DNA of 11,442 nucleotides. Origin: Bryobacteraceae bacterium (GTDB lineage: Bacteria; Acidobacteriota; Terriglobia; Bryobacterales; Bryobacteraceae). Both the position numbers and the translations under genes were made by a program. The stretch is taken from the NCBI GenBank assembly GCA_014379815.1, contig JACMLA010000113.1, positions 1-11,442 of the forward strand, in the 5' to 3' direction. The notes beneath the pieces are model-generated. The model worked only from the letters and a program-made list of their open reading frames with translations, did no database searches and was not told the origin of the DNA. Shown one piece after another: positions 1 to 8,440 of the stretch (position 1 is its first letter; every line of letters begins with the position of its first letter).

Positions 1-1831
1 AATAGGCATCGACTCTGCAATTGCCGCCAATATCAAAATCCACGACTGGATCTGCCGCACCTTTCGCGGTTCCGTCGAAGTTCCAGTCGATTCCAAAGTC
101 TCCGATCCTGGTCGTCATCCGGTTGCGAAAGGCGGAGCCGCAGCCGCGCTGGTCGCCCCCCGCCGCGCCGCCGTCGAACCATCGCGTCCGAAAGAGCGCC
201 GCGCCCACGCTGGCTGATTCGACCAGAGCGGCTTCGTCCAGATCATTCAGCTTCTTGCCGGAATAATCGAAAACAACGCTGCCGTCGTTTTTCGCCAAAC
301 CCGGCAGAGTGTACATGTAGTTCATGACACTTTGGTACTGAGGCTTATAGTTTCGATTCTCGTTGCCACCGTGTCTGAGATTCAGGTTGTGTCCGAATTC
401 ATGCAGAAAACACCCAACCTGTTCCTGACGATTTCCAACTTTGCCTGTGAAGTTGGCGAAGGCCATAATCGTGTCTCCGCCGGGAAGGTCCGCGATGCCA
501 CAGGACTCGGTGTCCGATTCCACGCCATCCTTGTCTTTCAAAGAGTATTTGTGTGCCCAAAGAGAGTAATGAAAGATGAAGCGCCGATTGTCCTGGAAAT
601 TCCGTCGGCCTGCGGGACCGTTCGCGTTTTTGATGCTTTCCAGACCGCCCTTCATGCCAACCGACGCCTGCTCGGCCAGTTCCTCTCCGCCATTGAATAG
701 CGCGCTCTGGCCAATGTCCGTGTGCACGATGATGTTCTGATCACCGAATGCTTTTGTGAAATCAGTTAACGCGCCCGCCACAGGCTTATGGTCGTGGTCC
801 GCCGCCTTCATCCAGTCAATCTCGATGAACAAATCGCGCTTGGCCTTATCGGCACCCATGGCTTTGAGGTCCAGCATCGGAGCAGTCGCCTGACTGGTGG
901 TCCGCTCCATATCCCGAAAGCCGTTGTCTTCCCATGTGTCGAGCAGCCCGTCCTTGTCAGCATCCTGCACAGTCGTGCTGAACGCGATCGCAGCCCACGT
1001 CAGGCAATCGCCGCCTCCCGGTGGAAGTGCCTTTGCGTCAGACGACGTGGATGCCGAAGAGGCGTTGGCAGGCACGTCGGCGGTGACATCGTACTCCAGC
1101 GTGTCCCAATGCTTTCCCAGTGCGCCCTTAAAAGCACCGGTAGCTTCAAGAACCTTGCCGTTGAAGTACAGGTTGCTCTTGACGTTTGCCTGCCCGCCAC
1201 CCACTATATGTGTCATCCGGGCTTTGCGAACCGCATTTGCCGTAGCCGCCTGGTAAAATCCCGCGAGATTGGTATTGAAAGAAAAGTTCGGTGGTCGCAC
1301 CGTAAAGGCGCCGTCAAAAAGGACTATGCCGCGATACGGGCGTCCGACCAGACGCCAGATCACTACCAGTGAGGCACCGAGGGTAACCGGGGCCGTGCTG
1401 ATGTTCCCACTGTCGGGCAATTCAACTGCATAGGGTCCTTTGCCGTCGTAGGTATCGCCGCTAACCTTTAAAAATTGCAGAACGTCGGCGCGGTACACTG
1501 TCACCTTCGACGGAACCAGACAAGGCGAAGCTACCTGGCCTAGCGATGTGCCGGCAATTGCCTTGCCGTTGAACTTTCCCGCAGCGCCTGTACCTAGCGT
1601 TTCCCAGTACAAATACGCCGCAAGTATCTCCGCGTTTGCCGGGATTCCGTCGACGGTGATGTTTGCTTTCGCTGTACCTCCGGAACCTGTGGCGGCCATG
1701 CCAACACCGCCGGTTGCGTAGTCACCGGTTAAGAAATAATTCTTGAAATATTTGAGATTAGTGACGTTGAAGTTAATAGCTCCGAACGACGCGGAAGCAA
1801 TGACAAAAAGAGCGACAAGCCGTGCAATCAT
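1..1831 (-). CDS. Secreted zinc metallopeptidase, metzincin-like, partial (C-terminus beyond window)
   Basis: Seen: an uninterrupted frame of 610 codons from ATG 1831 to the window edge, with no stop inside. SD-like AGAGGAGA (1837-1844) lies six bases upstream of the ATG. Residues 1-17 form a Sec signal peptide (MIARLVALFVIASASFG, no lipobox). Residues about 20-250 are beta-rich, with the pattern AEILAAYLYW (67-76) and GASLVVIWR (152-160), reminiscent of DUF3344-like surface domains. A Ca-binding-type loop DADKDGLLD lies at 290-298, then DLFIEIDWM at 333-341. The zinc site is HEFGHNLNLRH at 477-487 (H477, E478, H481, H487), followed by a Met-turn SVMNYMY (501-507) and IDWNFDG (581-587). Family knowledge: HExxHxxGxxH plus a downstream Met-turn defines metzincins. 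Here the Gly position is Asn484. Inference: an exported endopeptidase needing Zn and perhaps Ca. Substrate is unknown. The gene is monocistronic at its 5' side, with its own promoter. Confidence 0.85.
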   Translation of the reverse strand, partial: MIARLVALFVIASASFGAINFNVTNLKYFKNYFLTGDYATGGVGMAATGSGGTAKANITVDGIPANAEILAAYLYWETLGTGAAGKFNGKAIAGTSLGQVASPCLVPSKVTVYRADVLQFLKVSGDTYDGKGPYAVELPDSGNISTAPVTLGASLVVIWRLVGRPYRGIVLFDGAFTVRPPNFSFNTNLAGFYQAATANAVRKARMTHIVGGGQANVKSNLYFNGKVLEATGAFKGALGKHWDTLEYDVTADVPANASSASTSSDAKALPPGGGDCLTWAAIAFSTTVQDADKDGLLDTWEDNGFRDMERTTSQATAPMLDLKAMGADKAKRDLFIEIDWMKAADHDHKPVAGALTDFTKAFGDQNIIVHTDIGQSALFNGGEELAEQASVGMKGGLESIKNANGPAGRRNFQDNRRFIFHYSLWAHKYSLKDKDGVESDTESCGIADLPGGDTIMAFANFTGKVGNRQEQVGCFLHEFGHNLNLRHGGNENRNYKPQYQSVMNYMYTLPGLAKNDGSVVFDYSGKKLNDLDEAALVESASVGAALFRTRWFDGGAAGGDQRGCGSAFRNRMTTRIGDFGIDWNFDGTAKGAADPVVDFDIGGNCRVDAY

Positions 1832-1856
1832 GCGCGTCTCCTCTGATCTTGCCGCG

Positions 1857-1884
1857 ATCATATCACCCGAACTCACACTGTCAA
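1857..1884 (-). promoter_or_regulatory. Sigma-70-type promoter of the metallopeptidase gene
   Basis: On the minus strand a perfect -35 TTGACA (1884-1879) is followed by a 16-bp spacer and the -10 TATGAT (1862-1857, five of six consensus bases). The predicted start is near 1850, giving a leader of about 19 nt that carries the ribosome binding site. It is the best promoter match I found in the window. Confidence 0.75.
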
Positions 1885-1908
1885 ATGAAATTTTTCATTC
1901 ACAATGAA
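1884..1908. repeat. Three alternating AATGAA half-sites upstream of the metallopeptidase -35
   Basis: AATGAAA (1884-1890) and TTTCATT (1893-1899) form a perfect 7-bp inverted repeat with a 2-bp centre. TTCATT (1894-1899) pairs again with AATGAA (1903-1908) across CAC. The array touches the -35 hexamer and sits where an activator or repressor would bind, but the AT-rich stretch could equally be an UP element. No regulator is known. Confidence 0.5.
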
Positions 1909-1965
1909 GTTTGTAAATTCAGAAACACTTCGTATTTAGGGTAGGTAACTACAGGTGGGCCAAAT

Positions 1966-2023
1966 CGAAAAACACGTCAGGTGGAACGGCCCATGTTGAG
2001 TACCTGGGCTGATCCACCTGACG
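1966..2023 (-). terminator. Intrinsic terminator of the recO-glyQ-glyS-ppdK operon
   Basis: Perfect 11-bp arms, CGTCAGGTGGA (1975-1985) and TCCACCTGACG (2013-2023), enclose a 27-nt loop that holds a second stem, GCCCA (1989-1993) with TGGGC (2005-2009). Read on the minus strand, the hairpin begins 12 nt after the ppdK stop codon and is followed by TGTTTTTCG (1974-1966), a run of five T. The composite two-tier stem is larger than a minimal terminator. It would also separate the operon from the metallopeptidase promoter downstream. Confidence 0.85.
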
Positions 2024-2035
2024 CCACAACAAGTC

Positions 2036-4786
2036 TTACGCCGTGCGGGCGGCTTCGGACTTGTCGCTTCCCGTGATTGCCGCCTGTGCAGCGGCGAGGC
2101 GTGCGATCGGCACGCGGTACGGCGAGCACGAGACGTAGTTCATGCCCACGCGGTAGCAGAACTCGACCGAGCTGGGCTCACCGCCGTGCTCACCACAGAT
2201 GCCGATTTCCAGATCGGGCCGTGTTTGCCGGCCGCCTTCCACCGCCATCTTAATGAGCTTGCCAACACCTTCCTGATCGAGGACGCCGAAGGGATCGGCC
2301 TTGAAGATTTTGCGATCTTCATAGTCACGCGAAAACTTCGTATAGTCGTCGCGTGAAAGACCCATCGTGGTCTGTGTCAGGTCGTTCGTACCGAAGGAGA
2401 AGAATTCCGCCTCACGTGCGATCTGATCAGCAAGCAGCGCCGCGCGGGGAATCTCGATCATGGTTCCGACAAGGTAGTGCTGGTCGGTGAGATTTGCCTT
2501 AGTGAGCACTTCAGTGGCAACCCTCTTCACAATCGCCTTCTGATTCTCCAGTTCCTGAACAGAACCGACCAGAGGAATCATGACTTCCGGAAGGACTTTC
2601 TTACCCTTCTTCGCCACAATTACGACAGCCTCAAAAATTGCACGGGCCTGCATCTCGGTAATCTCTGGATAGGTGATTCCGAGACGGCATCCGCGGTGCC
2701 CGAGCATCGGATTGAATTCGTGCAGTTCTTCCACGCGCTTCAGCAGATCGGGTATGACTTTCTTGAGATTGCGTCCGTCAGCGCCGAAATTGGCATAGCG
2801 CTGAATCATCTCTTTCTTGGCCTTGTTATCAGCCGCTGGCAGCCTCGCCAGATCGACCATCAGCTCTTCACGCTTGGGCACAAACTCATGAAGAGGAGGA
2901 TCCAGCGTGCGAATTACGACAGGGAATCCGTCCATCGCTTCGAAGAGTCCGGCAAAGTCCTTGCGCTGCATGGGAAGCAACTTCAGAAGAGCTTTGCGAC
3001 GTTCCACCTCGCCTTCGGCGAGAATCATTGCCTGCATCAGCGGCAAACGATCTTCTGCAAAGAACATATGCTCTGTGCGGCAAAGGCCAATACCCTCGGC
3101 CCCGAACGCACGCGCAACCTTCGCATCGCGTGGGATGTCAGCGTTGGCGCGAACACCGAAATTGCCGCGGAACTTATCGGCCATTTTCATGAACTTCGCA
3201 AATACCGGCGAGTTCGGATCCGGATCTTCGGTCTGCGCCTGGCCCAGATAAACATCGCCGGTAGTGCCGTTTACCGAGACCCAGTCACCTTCCTTGATGG
3301 TCAGCGTTTTCCCTGTGGTCTTGACCGTCGCCACACCGCCGCGTTCATTGATCGCCAGCGCGCCGCAGCCGACCACGCACGGGCGACCCATACCCCGCGC
3401 AACCACAGCGGCATGAGACGATTTGCCACCGACCGCGGTCAAAATGCCTTTTGCGGCATCCATGCCGTGAATGTCGTCCGGGGTTGTCTCCTTGCGAATC
3501 AGAACCACCGGTGACTTCGCCGCCATAATCACTGCGGCTTCAGAGGTGAACGCAAGACGGCCGACCGCGGCGCCAGGCGAAGCATCAATACCCCTGGCAA
3601 GTTTGGTCAGCTTCCCCAGACTGCTGGCGTTGAAAACCGGGTGCAACAGCTGGTCGAGCTGTGATGGAGCAACGCGTCCGACCGCCGTTTTGTCATCAAT
3701 CAGACCCTCCTCAAACATCTCGACCGCAACCCGGACCGCAGCTGGACCGGTACGCTTCCCGTTACGGGTCTGGAGCATATACAGCGTGCCATCCTCGACC
3801 GTAAACTCGAAGTCCTGCATGTCCTTGTAAGCCTGCTCGAGCTTTTGCGTGATCTCAAAAAGCTGCTTGTAGGAATCCGCGTTCCAGTCCTTCAGTTCGC
3901 TGATCGGCTGGGGAGTACGGATTCCGGCAACCACATCTTCGCCCTGAGCATTGACGAGGAATTCGCCGTAGAACACCTTCTCGCCCGAGCCGGGATCGCG
4001 GGTGAAGCCGACGCCGGTACACGAGGTCTCGCCCATGTTGCCGAATACCATCGACTGGATGCTGCACGCGGTTCCCAAGCGGTCCTCAATCTTCTCCATC
4101 TTGCGGTAGTAGGAAGCCTTGGGAGCCCACCAGGAATTGAAGACTGCGTTACGCGACATGATCAGCTGTTCCTTCGGATCCTGAGGGAACTCGCGCTTGG
4201 CATACTTGCGGACTGTCTTCTTATAGTCGTCGATGATGGCGCGAAGATCTTTTGCGTTCAGATCCGTATCGAGTTTGCTCTTCGCTTTTTTCTTCCGCTC
4301 GTCGAAGATATCGTCAAAGTGCTCCATGCCAATGCCCATGGAGACTTCGCCAAACATCTGGATGAACCGCCGGTAGCAGTCGTAGGCGAATCGCGGATTT
4401 CCGGTCTTCTCCGCCAGACCTTCGGTGGTGGCATCGTTCAACCCGAGATTCAGGATCGTATTCATCATGCCGGGCATGGAGAATTTCGCACCGGAACGAA
4501 CGCTGAGCAGCAGTGGATCTGAAGGATCGCCAAGCTTTTTGCCCGTCATGTCTTCTACGCGCGAGACTGCCTGCCAGATCTGTTCGTCGACTTCCGCGGG
4601 CACCTTTTGATCGTTATCAAAGAACAGATTGCAGACGTCGGTAACGATGGTGAATCCCGGGGGCACTGGCACGCCAGCCTTACTCATCTCAGCCAGGTTG
4701 GCACCCTTGCCACCCAGCTGATCCTTCATATCTTTGTCGCCCTCGGCCGTTCCGCCGCCGAACAGGTAGACATATTTCGTTGCCAT
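2036..4786 (-). CDS. ppdK: Pyruvate, phosphate dikinase
   Basis: Interconverts pyruvate, ATP and phosphate with phosphoenolpyruvate, AMP and pyrophosphate in the cytosol, linking glycolysis and gluconeogenesis. Seen (numbering from MATKYVYLFGGG): N-terminal ATP-grasp domain with GGKGANLAEM (25-34) and VRSGAKFSMPGMMNT (96-110); LQTRNGKRTGPA (338-349) closing that domain; phosphohistidine domain GGKSSHAAVVARGMG with catalytic His458; C-terminal TIM barrel with SFGTNDLTQTTMGLSRDD and catalytic Cys864 in CGEHGG. At 916 residues it is full length and slightly longer than typical bacterial enzymes. The start is ATG 4786, because AAGGAG (4795-4800) lies 8 nt upstream. A TTG at 4804 in the same frame would place that site inside the gene. 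It is the last gene of the operon, 19 nt after glyS. Odd: the usual Thr two residues before the catalytic His is Ser456, and the usual ARGG is AVGG. Confidence 0.97.
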   Translation of the reverse strand: MATKYVYLFGGGTAEGDKDMKDQLGGKGANLAEMSKAGVPVPPGFTIVTDVCNLFFDNDQKVPAEVDEQIWQAVSRVEDMTGKKLGDPSDPLLLSVRSGAKFSMPGMMNTILNLGLNDATTEGLAEKTGNPRFAYDCYRRFIQMFGEVSMGIGMEHFDDIFDERKKKAKSKLDTDLNAKDLRAIIDDYKKTVRKYAKREFPQDPKEQLIMSRNAVFNSWWAPKASYYRKMEKIEDRLGTACSIQSMVFGNMGETSCTGVGFTRDPGSGEKVFYGEFLVNAQGEDVVAGIRTPQPISELKDWNADSYKQLFEITQKLEQAYKDMQDFEFTVEDGTLYMLQTRNGKRTGPAAVRVAVEMFEEGLIDDKTAVGRVAPSQLDQLLHPVFNASSLGKLTKLARGIDASPGAAVGRLAFTSEAAVIMAAKSPVVLIRKETTPDDIHGMDAAKGILTAVGGKSSHAAVVARGMGRPCVVGCGALAINERGGVATVKTTGKTLTIKEGDWVSVNGTTGDVYLGQAQTEDPDPNSPVFAKFMKMADKFRGNFGVRANADIPRDAKVARAFGAEGIGLCRTEHMFFAEDRLPLMQAMILAEGEVERRKALLKLLPMQRKDFAGLFEAMDGFPVVIRTLDPPLHEFVPKREELMVDLARLPAADNKAKKEMIQRYANFGADGRNLKKVIPDLLKRVEELHEFNPMLGHRGCRLGITYPEITEMQARAIFEAVVIVAKKGKKVLPEVMIPLVGSVQELENQKAIVKRVATEVLTKANLTDQHYLVGTMIEIPRAALLADQIAREAEFFSFGTNDLTQTTMGLSRDDYTKFSRDYEDRKIFKADPFGVLDQEGVGKLIKMAVEGGRQTRPDLEIGICGEHGGEPSSVEFCYRVGMNYVSCSPYRVPIARLAAAQAAITGSDKSEAARTA

Positions 4787-4794
4787 CAGGCGCT

Positions 4795-4800
4795 CTCCTT
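4795..4800 (-). promoter_or_regulatory. ppdK ribosome binding site (decides the start)
   Basis: AAGGAG in the 19-nt glyS-ppdK gap, 8 nt before ATG 4786. It supports that ATG over the in-frame TTG at 4804, which overlaps this site. Confidence 0.8.
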
Positions 4801-4805
4801 GCAAT

Positions 4806-6794
4806 TTACGGTTGTGTATTTACTACGATTTCGGAAAAGTCTGCGATCGCTGAAAACTCAGAGATCAGGCTGCTCAGCAGTGTCAGCCGGTTGCACCGGA
4901 GGCGCTCATCAGGAGCGTTCACCAGCACTTTATCGAAGAATTTGTCGACGGCAGGACGTAGATCCGCTATGGACGCGAGTACTTCGTGATACGTACCCTG
5001 CCTGCTGATCTTTTGTTTTGTTGCGACCACCGCAGCTGCCAGATCCGCTTCCGGTCCAGCCTCCAGCAAATCCGGATCTATGGGACCGGTGGGCTGAAAG
5101 TCAGCCTGCCTCAGGATGTTCTGGATGCGCTTAAAGCTGGCCGCTAGTGGCTCGAAATCCGCAGTTGGGCGAACCAGCCTGATTGCTTCCAGCCTTTCCT
5201 GAAGATCTACAAGTAAGTCTGACCTCGAAGCGAGTGCGGCGTTGACCTCATCGTACTTGTAGCCACATACCTCCCGGAAGTAGTGGCGCACCCGATCAAT
5301 GAGAAACTCATGTAACTGGGAGTCACCTGCCGTGAGCGTCGAAAGAGCCAGCGGCAGTTTACCCTCAACCAGAATCTTGATTACGCCCTGCGCAGCGCGC
5401 CGCAGCGCAAAAGGATCCTTCGATCCAGTCGGCACAAGCCCGATGGCAAAACAGCCACGGAGGGTATCTGCCTTGTCCGCCAGCGCGACGATCTGCCCGA
5501 TCCTGCCGCCGGGAATCGAATCTTCCATACTGACAGGCTTGTAGTGTTCGTAGACTGCGCGCCATACAGGTTCCGGAGCTCCCTGATGCTTTGCATACAG
5601 CCCTCCGACAACTCCCTGCAACTCCGTAAACTCTTTCACCATTTCCGTAGTGAGATCGCACTTACAGAGGCCGGCCGCGCACGTCGCATAGCTGGTGTTC
5701 TCGTGCAAAGTCACCGCTAGTTCTTTTGCAAGATCGGCGACACGACGTGTTTTTTCGTAGTAAGAACCGAGTTTGGCCTGGAAGGTTACGTTCCTGAGAT
5801 CCTCCACACGATCGCCGAGCATTCTCTTCAGATCGACACTCCAGAAGAACCGTGCGTCGTTGAAGCGCGCCCGCAGAACACGTTCGTGACCTTTCTGCAC
5901 CAGCCCGTCAGGATCGCCATCGCTGTTCATCACGGCGATAAATTCAGGCTGCAATGTGCCATCCTGATCAGCTACGGAAAAGTAGCGTTGATGATGCCGC
6001 ATCACGGTGGTCAGGATCTCTTTCGGGAGCTCCAGAAATGCAGGATCGAAGGTGCCCCGAAGGGGCGTGGGGAACTCCGTCAGATAGACTAGCGTCTCCA
6101 GCAGTTCCTCATCCCGCACAACACCGGCGTCGAGTGCGGCTTCGATACGACTGCGCCGCTCCGCCGCGGAAAGAACAACACCGTTCTGCTTTAGCTGCTG
6201 CTCATAATTCGCGATGTTTACGATCGTGTTCGGCTTACCGAGAATCCGGTGCCCACTCGTCGTGTTTCCGGAGGAGACACCCGCGAACGTGAACGGGACC
6301 ACGTCCTCTCCGAGCAAAGCCACAATCCACCTGATAGGGCGGATAAACCGAGGGCCAGTCCGGGATGTCCAGTACATGGTTTTCGGGAAGTAGATCTTGC
6401 CCACGATACCGGGCAAGGCTTCTCCCAGAACTTCCACGGTACGGCGGCCGGGGATGTCTTTCCCGACAGTCCAGTACTCGCCTTTGGGCGTCACCACTTT
6501 GCGCAGGTCCGTCAGATTAACTCCCTGCTTCTTCGCAAACCCAGCGACTGCACCCTCACTGGCGGACGTAGGTGGGCCCGATACGCTGACCGTTTGATCA
6601 GGCTGCGCGGCGAGCGACGGGCCTGCTCGCAGAACCAGGCGTCGCGGTGTTGCATCGACCGCGCTCACCTCTCCGCCAAGGCGGTGCTCCGCCAATAGCG
6701 CCGAAAACAGTTCGCTCAGATTCCCCAGCGCAGGCACAATCATCCAGTCCGGGATCTCCTCAACGCCGAGCTCCAGAAGAAACGCAAGACTCAT
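4806..6794 (-). CDS. glyS: Glycyl-tRNA synthetase, beta subunit
   Basis: Beta subunit of the bacterial alpha2beta2 glycyl-tRNA synthetase. It contributes tRNA recognition, and GlyQ carries the catalytic core. Seen: family N-terminus LLELGVEEIP (6-15), KLGSYYEKTRRV (341-352), an HD-like segment with DLTTEMVKEFTELQG (380-394) and ALADKADTL (437-445), the signature PTGSKDPFALRR (455-466), and a C-terminal DALR-type anticodon-binding segment ending in LRCNRLTLLSSL (632-643). At 662 residues it is close to the E. coli protein (about 690). Its ATG shares one base with the glyQ stop in TGATG, so translation is probably coupled. A GAGG inside the glyQ end can serve as the ribosome binding site. ppdK follows after 19 nt. 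Confidence 0.97.
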   Translation of the reverse strand: MSLAFLLELGVEEIPDWMIVPALGNLSELFSALLAEHRLGGEVSAVDATPRRLVLRAGPSLAAQPDQTVSVSGPPTSASEGAVAGFAKKQGVNLTDLRKVVTPKGEYWTVGKDIPGRRTVEVLGEALPGIVGKIYFPKTMYWTSRTGPRFIRPIRWIVALLGEDVVPFTFAGVSSGNTTSGHRILGKPNTIVNIANYEQQLKQNGVVLSAAERRSRIEAALDAGVVRDEELLETLVYLTEFPTPLRGTFDPAFLELPKEILTTVMRHHQRYFSVADQDGTLQPEFIAVMNSDGDPDGLVQKGHERVLRARFNDARFFWSVDLKRMLGDRVEDLRNVTFQAKLGSYYEKTRRVADLAKELAVTLHENTSYATCAAGLCKCDLTTEMVKEFTELQGVVGGLYAKHQGAPEPVWRAVYEHYKPVSMEDSIPGGRIGQIVALADKADTLRGCFAIGLVPTGSKDPFALRRAAQGVIKILVEGKLPLALSTLTAGDSQLHEFLIDRVRHYFREVCGYKYDEVNAALASRSDLLVDLQERLEAIRLVRPTADFEPLAASFKRIQNILRQADFQPTGPIDPDLLEAGPEADLAAAVVATKQKISRQGTYHEVLASIADLRPAVDKFFDKVLVNAPDERLRCNRLTLLSSLISEFSAIADFSEIVVNTQP

Positions 6795-7690
6795 CAGGCA
6801 ACCGCCTCATTGGCAGCAGGATAGTTTTGCTCCATCCACGCCTGTGCAACCCCGACGGCAACCTTGCGGACCCGTGCGATGATTCCTACTCTCTCGGTGA
6901 CACTGATCGCCCCGCGCGCGTCGAGCAGGTTGAATGTGTTCGAGCACTTCAACACGTAATCATAGGCAGGCAGCAGCGGGAAACGGCGCTTGTCTTCATA
7001 TGCTGGGAAGAGATCCAGTAAGCGCCGTGCTTCGGCTTCATAGATGTCGAACAATTTCCAAAGCGCAGAGACATCCGCAAGCTCGAAGTTGTATACCGAG
7101 TGCTGCAGTTCGTCAGCCAGGCGGACCTGAGAATAGCGGAATCCAGGAGCCCACTGGATGTCGTAAATGCTATCGGCACCCTGGAGGAAAGCAACCAGCC
7201 TTTCCAGACCGTATGTGATTTCGGCGGGTACCAGGTCCAGATCGACACCACCGCATTGCTGAAAGTAAGTGAACTGAGTAATCTCAAGACCGTCCAGCAT
7301 CACCTGCCAGCCGATGCCCCACGCCCCCAGTGTCGGAGACTCCCAGTTGTCCTCTTCGAATTTTATGTCGTGCCTGCGCAGATCGATTCCAATCGCTTCG
7401 AGGCTCTTGAGATAGAGATCAAGGACGTTATCAGGTGAAGGCTTCAGGATGACCTGGAGTTGCTGGTGCTTGTACAACCGGTTGGGGTTCTCGCCGTAGC
7501 GGCCGTCAGCGGGACGACGGCTGGGCTGCACGTAGGCAACACGATACGGATCTGGCCCGAGCACCCGCAGGAACGTCTCGGGGCACATCGTACCCGCGCC
7601 GACCTCCATGTCATAGGGCTCCTGAATGACACAGCCGCGGTCGGACCAGTACTTCTTCAGTTTGAAAAGCGTTTCCTGAAAGACGTCCAT
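6794..7690 (-). CDS. glyQ: Glycyl-tRNA synthetase, alpha subunit
   Basis: Catalytic class II subunit that activates glycine with ATP and, with GlyS, charges tRNA-Gly. Seen: [16 protein letters not shown] (19-34), motif-2 region [19 protein letters not shown] (53-71), [15 protein letters not shown] (111-125), TYFQQCGG (141-148) and motif-3 EITYGLERL (157-165). At 298 residues it has the normal length (E. coli about 303). It starts 4 nt after the recO stop; GAGGAA overlaps that stop and lies very close to the ATG, so initiation probably depends on coupling to recO translation. It overlaps glyS by one base. All expected motifs are present and nothing suggests damage. Confidence 0.98.
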   Translation of the reverse strand: MDVFQETLFKLKKYWSDRGCVIQEPYDMEVGAGTMCPETFLRVLGPDPYRVAYVQPSRRPADGRYGENPNRLYKHQQLQVILKPSPDNVLDLYLKSLEAIGIDLRRHDIKFEEDNWESPTLGAWGIGWQVMLDGLEITQFTYFQQCGGVDLDLVPAEITYGLERLVAFLQGADSIYDIQWAPGFRYSQVRLADELQHSVYNFELADVSALWKLFDIYEAEARRLLDLFPAYEDKRRFPLLPAYDYVLKCSNTFNLLDARGAISVTERVGIIARVRKVAVGVAQAWMEQNYPAANEAVA

Positions 7691-7694
7691 TTCC

Positions 7695-8336
7695 TCAGAT
7701 ACTTTCCAGCAGGGAAACTGTCTGTAAGCGACGTTCGATATGATCCTGCATGCTGCGAATCAGAGATCTTCGAAGGTCGGCAGCGGTCTTACTCGTCCAT
7801 TCGCGTGGCTGCAATTGCGCAATCGGAGTTTGTATCATTTCCATCGCGAGATTGCGGGAATCCTCGCTAATGCGCATTTCTCCGAGAAACCCGGACAGGC
7901 GAACCGCCCATAAGCTGAAGTAGGCGATCGCTGGCCAAACCGCTCCTGCAGGATCGCTTCTGACGTACTCGAGAACCGACAGCAGCAACCGGAAGAAGAC
8001 TTCGTTGGGTTCATCGGGCGGCAACAACTGCTCACTGACTTCAGCGATGTAGTCCAGCGCCACACAGGCACCGTAATCACCGGCGATGCCCATTTGCGAC
8101 TGAATCAATTCGCAATGATGAAGACTGGCCAGTTCGCGGTTCTCGCGCTGCGAGTACGACATAGTTACGTGGGACAGCCGCTCGAGACCGGAACCAAAAG
8201 AACTTTTCGGCTTTCGGGCAGCCCGTGCGACTCCCCTCAGCTTGCCACCTTCTCTCGTGAAAAAACTAACGATGAGGTCACCTTCACGGAATGGGTACGT
8301 GCGGAGCACAAGGGATTCGCTGGCCTGAGCCGGCAT
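7695..8336 (-). CDS. recO: DNA repair protein RecO, short form without zinc-binding cysteines
   Basis: RecO acts with RecR (and RecF) to load RecA on SSB-coated single-stranded DNA and to anneal strands. Seen: N-terminal OB-fold with the RecO pattern [20 protein letters not shown] (8-27) and [16 protein letters not shown] (30-45), a helical middle with [12 protein letters not shown] (95-106), and a C-terminal basic helix [17 protein letters not shown] (188-204). At 213 residues it is shorter than usual (about 240). The shortfall is around residue 153, where many RecO proteins have a Cys4 zinc site; the only cysteines here are Cys75 and Cys91. The ATG is secured by an in-frame TAA two codons upstream and by the N-terminal match, but no clear ribosome binding site precedes it. 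First gene of the operon with glyQ, glyS and ppdK. Confidence 0.9.
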   Translation of the reverse strand: MPAQASESLVLRTYPFREGDLIVSFFTREGGKLRGVARAARKPKSSFGSGLERLSHVTMSYSQRENRELASLHHCELIQSQMGIAGDYGACVALDYIAEVSEQLLPPDEPNEVFFRLLLSVLEYVRSDPAGAVWPAIAYFSLWAVRLSGFLGEMRISEDSRNLAMEMIQTPIAQLQPREWTSKTAADLRRSLIRSMQDHIERRLQTVSLLESI

Positions 8337-8440
8337 TTCAGTTTAACGATTCGCAATGCTTTTTCTAAACCATTCAGGTTATCACGCAGGAATTCAATTA
8401 CGGCATTTCGGCTTGTTTATTCCTGCCATTCTAAGCTGGA

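Noticed and set aside
788..1372. 194-codon open frame on the plus strand near the left end
   Set aside because: It is antisense to the metallopeptidase, whose frame is continuous and carries a signal peptide and catalytic motifs; this one has neither.
2477..3514. 345-codon open frame on the plus strand, antisense to ppdK
   Set aside because: It lies wholly within a clear ppdK; its translation is rich in His, Arg and Leu without family motifs, as expected from the reverse complement of a GC-rich gene.
3845..4522. 225-codon open frame on the plus strand, antisense to ppdK
   Set aside because: Mirror frame of conserved PPDK ATP-grasp sequence; no ribosome binding site or recognisable domain.
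4787..4804. TTG at 4804 as the ppdK start
   Set aside because: It would add six residues whose codons contain the AAGGAG ribosome binding site of the ATG at 4786.
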